Below are positions 16,336 through 24,944 of a stretch of 64,000 bases of DNA, piece by piece; position 1 is the stretch's first letter, and every line of letters starts with the position of its first letter. The notes beneath the pieces are model-generated. The model saw only the letters and a program-made list of their open reading frames with translations, was not told the origin of the DNA and did not search any database. The stretch is from Oceanobacillus polygoni. GTDB lineage: Bacteria > Bacillota > Bacilli > Bacillales > Amphibacillaceae. The DNA is taken from assembly GCF_008304605.1 (NCBI RefSeq), contig NZ_PIJY01000026.1, positions 124,001 through 188,000 of the forward strand, read 5' to 3'. Both the position numbers and the translations under genes were made by a program.

Positions 16336-16357
16336 TTTTATCCCCCTAACTTATTGG

Positions 16358-16370
16358 TTAAGCGCTTTAT
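16358..16370. promoter_or_regulatory. LacI-type operator before the phosphofructokinase-like gene
   Basis: TTAAGCGCTTTAT with the AAGCGCTT core lies 23 bases upstream of the GTG start. It links the kinase gene to the inositol regulon. Confidence 0.68.
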
Positions 16371-16702
16371 CTTTTACTTATAACATTATTCTATTCGCTT
16401 ATTCCTAATAAGTCAATGATGTTTTTTATTTTTTAAAAAATTGTTTCCAACTTCCAATAATCACACTTTTTAATCATCATTTAATTTTAAGTATCCAGTT
16501 ACCTCATGAATTATTGTAATGACAGAGTTTACAAATTAAGTTTCCTTTCATTTAAGCGACTCTTTACTGGCCTTTTGATTTATTTGATCTCCAATATTTT
16601 TTATTTTCATATCATTAAGTATTTCTTTAAAGATACTATCATCTAGAAGAAAATAAAAAATGAACGGGTTCAGAAATTCGTTCATCTTTCATACTTCCAC
16701 AA
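16371..16702. other. Gap between the kinase operator and the LacI gene
   Basis: This AT-rich 332-base gap holds the terminator of the regulator gene (16660-16685) and presumably the promoter of the kinase gene. No reading frame with a ribosome site was seen. Confidence 0.5.
16660..16685 (-). terminator. Terminator of the LacI-family gene
   Basis: The arms ATGAACG and CGTTCAT enclose 12 bases and are followed on the minus strand by TTTTTTATTTTC, a clear U-tract. It starts 17 bases after the regulator stop. Confidence 0.75.
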
Positions 16703-17716
16703 TTATATTGTCCTCGTCGAATCCCTCTCCACAAGAGTTGGTGCTAATGTAACACGAACATGATCATCCCGTTCTCCCTTAAAAATGGAGATAATCAAGT
16801 CCATGACTTCTCTACCCATTAATTGAATTGGTTGTGACATCGTTGTTAACGGAGGGTCCACAATGGAAGCAATACTTGTATTATCAAATCCAACAATAGA
16901 AATGTCATTAGGCACATATAATCCAGATCGCCTCGCAGCTTGTATCGCCCCAATTGCTAATAAGTCGTTACAAGCAAATAATGCAGTTGGCTTATCATCG
17001 TATTGTAAATATTTTTTAGCAACATTTCTACCTGCATCCAAATGACTTTGTTTAATATCCTCAATCAATTCAATATCGTGTATAAATTTTAAACCATGCT
17101 CGGACATAGCATCTTTGAATCCGCGTATTCGTTCTCGATTACTATATACATCGAGTGCGACAATGCCGATCTTCTTATGTCCTAGCTTAATCAGATAGTC
17201 AGCTGCCAAATAACCACCCATATAATCATCCAGTGCTACAGCATTAACTGCGAAATTTGGGTAATCTCTTGCCACAATTGCTATTGGAATATCCTCTTGC
17301 ATCAATTCTTCTAATCGTGATTGCTTTTCAAAACCTGAAGCAAAAATAAAACCATCTACTCTTTTTTGCTTTAGCAGACTTATGTATTTATTCTCTTTTT
17401 CCTCCTGATAATCTGTACTGCAAATTACGATACTGTATCCCAATTCATGGCCACGGTCTTCAATACTTCTAGCTAATTCGGAGAAAAAGGGGTTTGCCAA
17501 ATCAGGAATTAGTAATCCAATTGTTTTTGTCTGTTTCCCCATTAATGCCGATGCTAGTACATTTGGTTCATAATTTAATTTTTCCATTGCATCGTAAACA
17601 CGTCGTCTCGTTTTCTCACCAATCCTTCCCTTTTTGTTAATTACGTTCGAGACCGTTGCTATGGATACTTTTGCTTCTTTTGCTACATCATATATTGTAA
17701 CTTTCAAACCCATCAT
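16703..17716 (-). CDS. LacI-family transcriptional regulator of the inositol block
   Basis: The 337-residue protein has a LacI helix-turn-helix (VTIYDVAKEAKVSIATVSNVIN) with the hinge region (NYEPNVLASALM), then a periplasmic-binding-protein-like sensor domain (IGLLIPDLANPFF, FACNDLLAIGAIQAA, VVGFDN-type IVGFDNTSIAS). Such proteins repress sugar genes until a ligand binds. An imperfect copy of the AAGCGCTT palindrome lies 88 bases upstream of its own start, so it likely regulates itself and the sites before the kinase, iolD, transketolase, dehydrogenase and transporter genes. In B. subtilis the iol repressor IolR is a DeoR-family protein, so this is a different control system. ATG at 17716 is the chosen start; a TTG three codons in is also plausible. 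Confidence 0.9.
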   Translation of the reverse strand: MMGLKVTIYDVAKEAKVSIATVSNVINKKGRIGEKTRRRVYDAMEKLNYEPNVLASALMGKQTKTIGLLIPDLANPFFSELARSIEDRGHELGYSIVICSTDYQEEKENKYISLLKQKRVDGFIFASGFEKQSRLEELMQEDIPIAIVARDYPNFAVNAVALDDYMGGYLAADYLIKLGHKKIGIVALDVYSNRERIRGFKDAMSEHGLKFIHDIELIEDIKQSHLDAGRNVAKKYLQYDDKPTALFACNDLLAIGAIQAARRSGLYVPNDISIVGFDNTSIASIVDPPLTTMSQPIQLMGREVMDLIISIFKGERDDHVRVTLAPTLVERDSTRTI

Positions 17717-17803
17717 TCCCTTTTCTATTTCTAGTACTAATACTTTAATTACATATTTCTGGATTTCAACTATAACAATTCTTTATTGTACTTTCTATTT
17801 TTA

Positions 17804-17819
17804 GATTAAGCTCTTAATC
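17804..17819. promoter_or_regulatory. LacI-type operator before the regulator gene
   Basis: GATTAAGCTCTTAATC is the 16-base palindrome found at 8988 with one base changed (T for G in the core). It suggests autoregulation of the LacI-family gene. Confidence 0.6.
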
Positions 17820-18086
17820 ATATTATACATGGTAGTTTTTTTCATTCAAATAATATTATTGAGAAACTTATATCTATAATAGAATATTACGTTGCTATTT
17901 ATAGTAATTACTTTTAAAAGTCTCCTCGATTATTTCTAACTTGAAAATATCCTCCTCTCATCTGCACCAATTATAATAGGTAAAGGAACTCCATTATTCA
18001 AAATGGAAGATTATCAATTGAACCTCACATTGAGTAGAATAAGGGACTTTAATCAATTTGTTGAATTGCATTATGAATAAAATGAA

Positions 18087-18115
18087 AACCGCTTGGATGT
18101 ATGCCTCAAGCGGTT
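18087..18115 (-). terminator. Terminator of the alkaline phosphatase gene
   Basis: Perfect 9-base arms AACCGCTTG and CAAGCGGTT enclose 11 bases. On the minus strand TTTTCATTTTATTC follows. Confidence 0.75.
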
Positions 18116-18233
18116 CTATTATACTAAATATGCTATTATTGTTTACTATTTATGCCAAAAATCCCTACGGCAATCAAGTTTCCCCTACAGTATCTAGCTA
18201 CTAAGAATCATTCTCTCTATTCTTCACTACCCA

Positions 18234-19562
18234 CTACTTCAGCTTCATCGCCTCAGCAATAATTTTTGGAAGGTCCGTATTATCATGAAACCCAACAAAT
18301 TTTTCAGCCTTTGGACCGTAAGCATAAACCGGAATATCAGCACCAGTATGATTACCACTTGTCCACCCAATGCTTGCACGATCGCTTACTACCTTATTGA
18401 TCGCAAGGGAAGCGTTGTCTGCTTCTTCTATCTCTTGAATTTCCTCTTCTGTTAACTCAAATCCAGTATGTGTTTCTAGAACTTCACTTACGTTGGAGCG
18501 TTCTTCATTTAATTGATCTGCCATGTAAGCACCTGTAGCAGTTACATTGGTTAATAGATCCGCATTTAAATCTAGTGAACCGTTTGAACCAGTTGTCATC
18601 CCACCTGTGTCATGATCGGCTGCAACAACTACTAGTGTCTCTCCATCTTGTTTTGCAAAATCAATTGCTTCTTTTACTGCTGCTTCAAATGCTTCAACTT
18701 CTGACATTGCCCAGCCAGCATCATTATCATGACCTGCCCAGTCAATTTGGCTTCCTTCCACCATTAGGAAAAAACCACCTTTGTCTTCTTTTAGTATATC
18801 TATAGCAGTTTCCGTCATTTCAGCAAGGCTAGGTTCTTCTGTTTCAGCACGATGAAGTTCTGGAGCAAGTGCGTCATCTGCAAATAAACCTAAAAGCTTT
18901 TCTCCCTTTTTAACTGCAATTTGTTTATTATCTAGTAATTGACTACGTGTTTCAACAAACTCATATCCTTGTTCCTCAGCTTGTTCAATCAGGTTAAGCT
19001 CTTCCTGATTCCCGCCTTGAGAGATTGGTAAGAAATTGTTTTTTCCGCCACCAAGAATGACATCTACTTCATTCGCAAGCATTTGTCTAGCAATCTCTGT
19101 TTCGTTATTCCGATCATCGACATGTGATGCAAATGCAGCCGGAGTAGCATGTGTAATTGTAGAGGTTGCGACAAGCCCGGTTGCCTTGCCATCTTCCTGA
19201 GATGCTTCTAAGATTGTTTCAAGCTCATTGCCCTCTGTATCCAGACCGATAACACCATTATTTGTTTTTTCACCTGTCGACATTGCTGTTCCTGCTGCAG
19301 CAGAATCGGTTATATCAGAATCAGCAGAATACGTTGTGAACATTCCTTTTAGATGATCATCCCATACTGCATCTTCGCCCTTGTACACGCGATAGTTACT
19401 CGCATAATTAGCACTATACCCATCAGGAATCATATAGATTACATTTTCTACCTTCTTCCCTTTTCTATCTACAGCATCCGGTTTGGCGTCTACCGTTCCT
19501 AAACTTAAACCGGACAATACAAGGGACGCACTAAGTACAACAGCACCAATCTTCTTAAACAT
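18234..19562 (-). CDS. Secreted alkaline phosphatase
   Basis: The 442-residue protein starts with a signal peptide (MFKKIGAVVLSASLVLSGLS, cleavage expected after about TVDA). It is an alkaline phosphatase of the PhoA superfamily, which releases phosphate from organic esters outside the cell. The nucleophile Ser is in DSAAAGTAMSTG (about 88-99), metal ligands are in MIPDGYS, SHVDDRN, EGSQIDWAGHDND and AADHDTGGM, and the late ligand His is in WTSGNHTGAD. The start is ATG at 19562, with GGAGAG about 5-8 bases upstream; an in-frame TTG six codons earlier overlaps the ribosome site. It is monocistronic, with a terminator about 120 bases downstream. Phosphate control is likely from the family, but no Pho box was identified. 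Confidence 0.93.
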   Translation of the reverse strand: MFKKIGAVVLSASLVLSGLSLGTVDAKPDAVDRKGKKVENVIYMIPDGYSANYASNYRVYKGEDAVWDDHLKGMFTTYSADSDITDSAAAGTAMSTGEKTNNGVIGLDTEGNELETILEASQEDGKATGLVATSTITHATPAAFASHVDDRNNETEIARQMLANEVDVILGGGKNNFLPISQGGNQEELNLIEQAEEQGYEFVETRSQLLDNKQIAVKKGEKLLGLFADDALAPELHRAETEEPSLAEMTETAIDILKEDKGGFFLMVEGSQIDWAGHDNDAGWAMSEVEAFEAAVKEAIDFAKQDGETLVVVAADHDTGGMTTGSNGSLDLNADLLTNVTATGAYMADQLNEERSNVSEVLETHTGFELTEEEIQEIEEADNASLAINKVVSDRASIGWTSGNHTGADIPVYAYGPKAEKFVGFHDNTDLPKIIAEAMKLK

Positions 19563-19774
19563 CGTAATCTCTCCTCTCAAATTTTTACTACAATTTAAGC
19601 GTAATGGAAAGATGTCTAAATGAAGTTACATGCTAGTAAAAGTCTAGTAAACTTTTTTCACCCTAAATAACTACCTCTTTTTTCATAGAGTTATCTAGTA
19701 ACCACTTGTCACTAACCAACGAAACTTGATATAGCTTTATTTAATGTCCTTCACTTGATTCATTAAAATTCACC

Positions 19775-19832
19775 AAAAAACACTATCACTAAGAGAGAAC
19801 GGTGCTTCCCCCCCTAAAAGATAGTGTTTTTT
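19775..19832 (-). terminator. Terminator of the lipoprotein gene
   Basis: The 13-base perfect arms AAAAAACACTATC and GATAGTGTTTTTT enclose 32 bases containing a run of Cs. It begins 15 bases after the lipoprotein stop on the minus strand. Confidence 0.75.
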
Positions 19833-19846
19833 GCTTGTAACATATT

Positions 19847-20893
19847 CTATTCTTCCACCGTGATCGTTATCGTTTGCTCAACTACTTTGGTTTCATCTTC
19901 AGCATGAACTAAATCACCTGCAAGATTTTGGCCATTCTCTCCGTATACTTCTGTGACATGTGGTCCATTATTATGATGGGATGGATTCATTGTAATGATA
20001 ATATCGTATTCGGTTAGATTTTTAATTCGACTGTCTTTTTCGGGATCATTAATATATAAAACTGTTGAGCCATCTGGATTCGTGTAGCTATATCCCTGAA
20101 ATCCTGATGTAATATAATTTGGAATGTCTGCTCTTGCCAGAATAAATGTATCTTCTACAATGTTACTATTTATTTTTACTACAACATAATCCTCTTGTTT
20201 CTCGATTACTGGCTCTATCCATACCGAGGGTTCTCCATAATCATCCGGCAAATCCCAGCTTGGTTCCGTAATCGAAAAATTATGTTGACTACCATCTATG
20301 GTGGCGGATTGTTGGAAGGATACTTTTTGATAGATTTCATTTGCTTTCGCATAGTTTTGTACAAAGCTCCCACTCAGCTGGTTTAAATAATAATTTTTTA
20401 TATCCCCATACTGATTTGCTGGCTCAAATTTTAATTCAATATGTACGATTCCTTCTACTTCATCTGGAAGACTATATTCCAATTCAAATTCTCCATTTTC
20501 GTTAACCTTAGTCCGATCAATTCCTCCAACTAACAATCCATATTCTGATTCAATTGAAAGAACAAGTTGTGACTCAGGTAATAGATTGGTCATGCCTTTT
20601 ACAGAAACAAGCTTGTTATCAATCTGAAATTCCCCTTCCAGCCTTACATCTAAATCCCCTTGATCTTCTGGAGCCTCTTGTACTTGATTGACTTCAAAGG
20701 AAACCTCTTCCGTATTATCTACTGTCTCTACTTCATTTTCCACCTTTGTACCTGCAGTTTCCTCAGCTTGTATACTTCCACTGTTTTGTTTGTCTGTTTC
20801 CCCTTGTTCTTCATTTTCACTATTACTGCATGCTGCCAAAAATAAAATCATTAGTGCTAAAAACATAATTAATATACGTTTACATCTAACCAC
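19847..20893 (-). CDS. Putative lipoprotein of unknown function
   Basis: The 348-residue protein starts with a lipoprotein signal peptide; the lipobox is LAAC in LILFLAACSNS, so Cys about 22 becomes the lipidated N-terminus on the outer face of the membrane. A low-complexity acidic linker rich in Glu, Gln and Thr follows (about 25-65). The rest looks beta-rich, with a first unit around FQIDNKLVSVKG and YSLPDEVEG that recalls immunoglobulin-like domains, and a second unit after residue 150. No catalytic motif was recognised. The start is GTG at 20893, with AGGAGG 10 bases upstream; the longer upstream frame has no ribosome site. It is monocistronic with its own terminator, so context says nothing of its job. 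Confidence 0.75.
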   Translation of the reverse strand: MVRCKRILIMFLALMILFLAACSNSENEEQGETDKQNSGSIQAEETAGTKVENEVETVDNTEEVSFEVNQVQEAPEDQGDLDVRLEGEFQIDNKLVSVKGMTNLLPESQLVLSIESEYGLLVGGIDRTKVNENGEFELEYSLPDEVEGIVHIELKFEPANQYGDIKNYYLNQLSGSFVQNYAKANEIYQKVSFQQSATIDGSQHNFSITEPSWDLPDDYGEPSVWIEPVIEKQEDYVVVKINSNIVEDTFILARADIPNYITSGFQGYSYTNPDGSTVLYINDPEKDSRIKNLTEYDIIITMNPSHHNNGPHVTEVYGENGQNLAGDLVHAEDETKVVEQTITITVEE

Positions 20894-21090
20894 GAAACTG
20901 ATTCCTCCTAAATATAGTAAACAATCAATCTTAATGATACCGTTTGCTTTTTTGAATAACAACAGGACCAAGTACCTATAATCTAAGGATCTGTAGACGG
21001 TTCAGCTTCGTACTTCCATGCAGGGTCTTAACATTATGTTATCATCTTCACAAATTAGACATAATTACTATATAAAATTCCGTGAATACC

Positions 21091-21118
21091 TTTACATAAA
21101 TGCGCTTTCATATATAAT
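21091..21118 (+). promoter_or_regulatory. Promoter with embedded cre site before the small unknown gene
   Basis: TTTACA (21091-21096) and TATAAT (21113-21118) are 16 bases apart. On the minus strand the spacer reads ATGAAAGCGCATTTA (21111-21097), matching 14 of 15 cre positions. CcpA bound there would block RNA polymerase directly. Confidence 0.6.
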
Positions 21119-21166
21119 AGAATTAAGTGATGTACTTCACAATTAAAATCTAAAGGAGGAATATCA

Positions 21167-21529
21167 ATGGCTAACCTTGATACAAGTCTTACATGTGTAT
21201 ACCAAACACAAGGTACGATTGCTCGTGAAAATATTCGTACGAAATTTGCGGATTACCAAATTGCAGACATAAGCCTTCATCCGGATATACCACTACCTAT
21301 TGAAGGTAACCATCCTATTTCAATAAAAATTGAAGGAACTTGGTACAAAGCAATTGCTTCTGTTGTAAGAACGCTAACAAATGGTAACGGTAAAGCAGTA
21401 AAAGCCTATATTTATAAATTGAATCGGCAACTTAGTGCATGCAATGTATTGATTTCCTGGGATAATTATTTAAGTACGTCGAAAAAACAAATGAAACGAG
21501 AAGCCTTCCATACAGCTGTGAATTTATAA
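21167..21529 (+). CDS. Small conserved-looking protein of unknown function
   Basis: The 120-residue protein has a very strong ribosome site (AAAGGAGG, 7 bases before ATG) and its own sigma-A-type promoter 50 bases upstream with a cre box in the spacer. The sequence is soluble, without signal peptide or membrane segment, and alternates hydrophobic and charged residues as in a beta-rich fold (IEGTWYKAIASVVRTL, AVKAYIYKLNRQL). I do not recognise a family. The good expression signals argue that it is real. It stands alone on the plus strand between a lipoprotein gene and a decayed locus, so function cannot be deduced from neighbours. Glucose repression is suggested by the cre site. Confidence 0.75.
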   Translation: MANLDTSLTCVYQTQGTIARENIRTKFADYQIADISLHPDIPLPIEGNHPISIKIEGTWYKAIASVVRTLTNGNGKAVKAYIYKLNRQLSACNVLISWDNYLSTSKKQMKREAFHTAVNL

Positions 21530-21533
21530 TGCG

Positions 21534-21587
21534 TACTACTTTATAAAAGACAATCTCGTCTAATTGCACCTTATCTATAAAGTAGTA
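21534..21587 (+). terminator. Inverted repeat after the small unknown gene
   Basis: TACTACTTTATA (21534-21545) and TATAAAGTAGTA (21576-21587) are perfect 12-base arms with a 30-base loop, starting 5 bases after the stop codon. No T-run follows, so termination is likely but not certain. Confidence 0.5.
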
Positions 21588-21625
21588 TCGCTGATGCATA
21601 CCTGATACGTTACAATTAAGCTGAT

Positions 21626-21841
21626 CTATTGCAGCTTCCCTCTGCACTCAACAGTTACTTCATCCATAACCTTTCCATCCTGAATTAAATGTGCTTTTTC
21701 ATGCAACAGAGCAAGCTTTGGCATTTTATGAGTTTTAGTATATGGTCGTAATTTTATATTTTGTTTATCCGCATAAGCTTGCATATCTTTAATATTCTTC
21801 ATAAGAATAGCCTGATCAATCAAAAGTACAGGTGTATCAAT
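21626..21841 (-). pseudogene. D-threonine aldolase-like gene with large internal deletion
   Basis: The remaining frame starts with IDTPVLLIDQAILMKNI and IKLRPYTKTHKMPKLA, the N-terminus of the D-threonine aldolase/D-serine dehydratase-like family (fold III PLP enzymes; the Lys in the TKTHK region is the usual PLP site). After about 48 residues it passes directly into HLIQDGKVMDEVTVECRGKL, which resembles the family's C-terminal end. About 300 central residues, including the metal site, are missing. A stop codon lies immediately upstream of the IDTP start. It is therefore a deletion remnant. It follows RidA and threonine-synthase-like genes, a natural amino-acid catabolic set. Confidence 0.6.
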
Positions 21842-21849
21842 TCATGCAT

Positions 21850-22085
21850 CTATTTCTCCACCCTGATCGCTTCTATCTCTACTAGACAGCCAAAATGTAA
21901 AGCATTGGTAGGTACAATCGCTCTCGCCGGTTTATGGTCACCAAAAAACTGTGCATATACCTTATTAATTTCGTCCCAGTATGCAACATCTGGAGTGTAT
22001 ACCCCGCAAAAAATAACATCCTCTCGCTTTAAGCCACGAGCCATAAAACCAACTCTAAATTGGCTAATGCTTGTTCAGCTTCTGC
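21850..22085 (-). pseudogene. RidA/YjgF-family remnant, truncated and frameshifted
   Basis: The frame contains GLKREDVIFCGVYTPDV, then WDEINKVYAQFFGDHKPARA and IVPTNALHFGCLVEIEA, the C-terminal two thirds of a RidA protein, which hydrolyses reactive enamine/imine intermediates made by PLP enzymes. The preceding piece (EQALANLELVL) is in another frame, so a frameshift separates them at about 22045, and the N-terminal third is missing after an in-frame stop near 22086. It is not expected to give a working protein. Confidence 0.65.
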
Positions 22086-22100
22086 TTATTCACTTTTTAT

Positions 22101-23213
22101 TTACTTAACCGCCTTAATACCTGCTCCACACAAAGGAATAACGGTCGTTAAATTTTTCATATGGCTGCCTGCTTGCTCAATATAAGCTAGATAGCCCGCA
22201 TACGTTGCAGCAGATGTTGGTTCAACGAAAAAACCTTGGTGTGCTAGCTCTTCCCTCGCCTTTGCTATCTTATTTTCTGGTGCCGCTATAATTTCTCCAC
22301 CAGTTTCTTTTATGACCTGTAAGATTTGATGATGTCTTGCTGGATTCGCAATTGCAATACCTTCTGCTTGGGTTTCTTTCGTTTCAATAGGATCTATGTG
22401 CTCCGCTCCCTCTTGGAAAGCTTTAAATAATGGTGCACAACCTTCCGCTTGAATGGCAATAAATTTAGGGATACTAGGAATTAACCCTTTATCATATAAA
22501 TCTTTAAAGCCATAGTACGCGCCTAACAACAGCGTGCCATTTCCAACAGGGACGACAATCACATCTAGCACATTCCCATTCATCTCTTCCCAAATTTCAT
22601 ATGCATAGGTTTTGGTTCCTTGATAGAAAAAGGGGTTGTAAACATGACTTGCGTAAAAACTTCCACTTTCTTCTACTTCCTTTATTGCAGCTTCTGCCGT
22701 ATCTTCTCTTGTTCCAGGTATCAAATGTAATTGTGCTCCGTGTGCTTTAATCTGAGTTAATTTATTTGGCGAAGTACTAGCCGGAACGAATATGTCGCAC
22801 TTTATACCGACCTTGGATGCATAAGCAGCTATTGCTGTTCCTGCATTCCCGCTACTGTCAGCTACAATTCGCTTTACATGTAACGCTTTCGCCGCTGTAA
22901 TAAGCATGGATGCACCACGATCCTTGAATGAAAGGGTAGGCATCATATAATCCATTTTAAAGAAAACGTTATTAGAATCATCGGTTGAAACCATAGATGT
23001 ATAGCCTTCCCCTAACGTAACCTGCTGAGATTTATTGAACGGAAGTGCTTCCTCATAACGCCAGAGGGAAGGTGTTCGTTGTTTAATTTTATCAAGTGGA
23101 AAATCGATATTAAACGATGTGATATCTAACAATCCTCCACACGGACATTTGTAAATAAACGTTTGCGGATCATGAATTTCACCACATTGGCTGCATTTGT
23201 ATTTTACCTTCAT
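22101..23213 (-). CDS. Threonine synthase-like PLP enzyme
   Basis: The 370-residue fold-type II PLP enzyme begins with a small zinc-ribbon (CSQC at about 6-9, CPC at about 24-26), as in one class of threonine synthases. The PLP lysine is in LSFKDRGAS (about 92), the phosphate-binding loop in VPVGNGTLLLG, and DSSGNAGTAIAAYA is the substrate loop. Family members make threonine from O-phosphohomoserine or act as lyases or dehydratases on amino acids. Because remnants of RidA, D-threonine aldolase and a DauR-type regulator surround it, a catabolic role with a hydroxy or diamino acid is as likely as biosynthesis. The ATG has GGGAG 10 bases upstream. The gene looks intact, unlike its neighbours. 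Confidence 0.85.
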   Translation of the reverse strand: MKVKYKCSQCGEIHDPQTFIYKCPCGGLLDITSFNIDFPLDKIKQRTPSLWRYEEALPFNKSQQVTLGEGYTSMVSTDDSNNVFFKMDYMMPTLSFKDRGASMLITAAKALHVKRIVADSSGNAGTAIAAYASKVGIKCDIFVPASTSPNKLTQIKAHGAQLHLIPGTREDTAEAAIKEVEESGSFYASHVYNPFFYQGTKTYAYEIWEEMNGNVLDVIVVPVGNGTLLLGAYYGFKDLYDKGLIPSIPKFIAIQAEGCAPLFKAFQEGAEHIDPIETKETQAEGIAIANPARHHQILQVIKETGGEIIAAPENKIAKAREELAHQGFFVEPTSAATYAGYLAYIEQAGSHMKNLTTVIPLCGAGIKAVK

Positions 23214-23326
23214 GCATGATCACTCCCACAACTTGTTTTCATGTAATTTTTTATATGTAATTAATTGAAAATACAGTATATACATAACTTTATCTACAAA
23301 ATTAATGCAAGTCAATAAAAAATCAT

Positions 23327-23578
23327 ATGATTCAAACTAGGGTAATTTTAATTTTAATGTCTAAAGAATTTTATCCATATATTACTATTGATTCCATTAT
23401 TAAAGGCTACGATGTTGAACGCCTGAAACGAAAAGAAAAAATTCAAATTGTTAAATTTATGGATGAAAAAGGGATCTTTCTGATTAAAGGAGCTATTGAT
23501 AAAGTGGCTGAGAAATTGAATACGTCGAGGGTTACGATTTATAGTTATTTGGATAAGGTTAAGAAAGTGATTTACTAA
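23327..23578 (+). pseudogene. Truncated YheO/DauR-type regulator (C-terminal DNA-binding part)
   Basis: The 83-codon frame matches the C-terminal half of YheO/DauR-family regulators: ITIDSIIKGYDVERLKRKEK, then FMDEKGIFLIKGAIDKVAEKL and NTSRVTIYSYLDKVKK, the helix-turn-helix. The N-terminal PAS-like sensor domain (about 120 residues) is missing and there is no ribosome site before the first ATG. DauR controls D-arginine breakdown in Pseudomonas; this copy, diverging from the amino-acid locus to its left, was probably its regulator. A short working DNA-binding protein cannot be excluded, but a remnant is more likely. Confidence 0.6.
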
Positions 23579-23621
23579 CAACACTACTGAATGTTACCTT
23601 GTTATCTAATATTTTTCAGAA

Positions 23622-23650
23622 GAGATGTGCAATAATCTCATGCACATCTC
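23622..23650. terminator. Hairpin after the truncated regulator
   Basis: Perfect 10-base arms GAGATGTGCA and TGCACATCTC with a 9-base loop. Short T-rich sequence follows on the plus strand (CTTTC), so it probably terminated the plus-strand regulator. Confidence 0.55.
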
Positions 23651-23776
23651 CTTTCAAGTTTCATATGATTGACCCTTGCTAAAATGGAAAGAAGGGTCAT
23701 CAGAGATTCTGCTTTTAATTGTTCAATTGTAGAAGCACAAATACAAGTCTGCCAGCAGACTTACGCAAACTTCTAA

Positions 23777-24322
23777 CTAATAATAAACAATAATTCCAGC
23801 CAAACCAGATAGGAAAATAATTATAACAGGACTCAGCTTTGTGAATAGGAGCATAGCAAGTGCAATAAAAACAAACACTATACTTATCCAATCTACATCG
23901 ATTAAACTTATACCTTGGATAATGTTGTTTTGAATGGCAAAATTAATTGCTGCATACACAATTAATGCAGTTATTACGGGACGCAAACCATAGAAAACAT
24001 AGCTTATTATTGAATGATTACTTTTCACTTTACTTACAAATAAAGCAATTAATACTACAATAATCAGGGATGGAAAAGAGATTGCAATAGCTGAGATTAT
24101 TGCACCTAAGATACCACCTACATTATATCCAACAAATACAGCACTGTTTGTAGCAATTGGTCCTGGTGACATCCCCGCAATTGCTATCGCATCCGTAAGT
24201 TGTTGGGTAGTTAGCCAGTTATTTGACTTCACTTCGTATTCAATCAAAGGGAGCATGGCATATCCACCACCGAATGAAACAAGACCAATCCTAAAGAAAG
24301 TCAGAAATAGGTTCCAATACAC
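23777..24322 (-). CDS. Chromate transporter, half-size subunit 2
   Basis: The 181-residue membrane protein has about five or six membrane segments and the CHR signature FSFGGGYAM-like (LVSFGGGYAMLPLIE) at its start, followed by AIAGMSPGPIATNSAVFVGY. Short-chain CHR proteins work as pairs to export chromate; the other half is encoded 10 bases upstream. The start is GTG at 24322, with AGGAGG 6 bases upstream. It may be co-transcribed with the ROK regulator gene, which precedes the pair. Substrate by family only; a different anion is possible. Confidence 0.85.
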   Translation of the reverse strand: MYWNLFLTFFRIGLVSFGGGYAMLPLIEYEVKSNNWLTTQQLTDAIAIAGMSPGPIATNSAVFVGYNVGGILGAIISAIAISFPSLIIVVLIALFVSKVKSNHSIISYVFYGLRPVITALIVYAAINFAIQNNIIQGISLIDVDWISIVFVFIALAMLLFTKLSPVIIIFLSGLAGIIVYY

Positions 24323-24332
24323 CCTATCCCTC

Positions 24333-24932
24333 CTACTGAATATTCTCTACTTTATCGTTATTAATCGTCTTCTTTCTGTCTAATAAACGTTTCATATTTA
24401 AAAGAATGCCTACAATACCACCTACTAATAGCATGAAAATAGGATGAATTGAAACGAATAAAAAAATGACCAACGCAACACATGCAATAATGCTTGTAGT
24501 TTTATTAAATATAGCAGTCTTGCCTATCTTCAAAGCTGCAAAAATAATTAAAGCAATGACAGCTGAACGAATTCCAATAAAAGCAGTTTGAACAATAGGA
24601 TTATGTTGAAAGTTTAGAAACAAAGAGGCAAGTGCAACAATGATTATGAAGGTTGGCGTAATTATACCTAAAGTTGCAGCAATAGCACCAGGTATTCCCA
24701 CCAGCCTATACCCGATAAAAGTAGCAGTATTAACAGCTATAGAACCCGGTACGGATTGTGCCACTACTAAAACATCTGCAATGTCCTCCCGCTTCACCCA
24801 CTTATTTTTTTTAGTTACTGCATCTTCAAGCAAGGGAATCATCGCATATCCTCCCCCAAAGGAAACTGGGCTAATTTTGAAAAAGGTAAAGAAAAGACCC
24901 CATAATAATTTTACTTTCCTTCGTTTTTCCAT
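24333..24932 (-). CDS. Chromate transporter, half-size subunit 1
   Basis: The 199-residue membrane protein is the first half of a split CHR-family transporter, with PVSFGGGYAMIPLLED at about 18-33 and VAQSVPGSIAVNTATFIGYR. The C-terminal 20 residues are charged and cytoplasmic. I chose ATG at 24932, with AGGTGG 9 bases upstream overlapping the stop of the ROK gene; a GTG at 24944 is the alternative. It lies 12 bases after the ROK gene and 10 before the second half, so the three genes look like one transcript. Confidence 0.85.
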   Translation of the reverse strand: MEKRRKVKLLWGLFFTFFKISPVSFGGGYAMIPLLEDAVTKKNKWVKREDIADVLVVAQSVPGSIAVNTATFIGYRLVGIPGAIAATLGIITPTFIIIVALASLFLNFQHNPIVQTAFIGIRSAVIALIIFAALKIGKTAIFNKTTSIIACVALVIFLFVSIHPIFMLLVGGIVGILLNMKRLLDRKKTINNDKVENIQ

Positions 24933-24944
24933 CCGGATCCCCAC

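Larger units (their letters stand above)
17717..18233. other. Gap between alkaline phosphatase and LacI gene
   Basis: This 517-base AT-rich gap contains the operator at 17804-17819, the presumed promoter of the regulator, and the terminator of the phosphatase gene at 18087-18115. The rest holds no reading frame or repeat that I can support. Confidence 0.5.
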
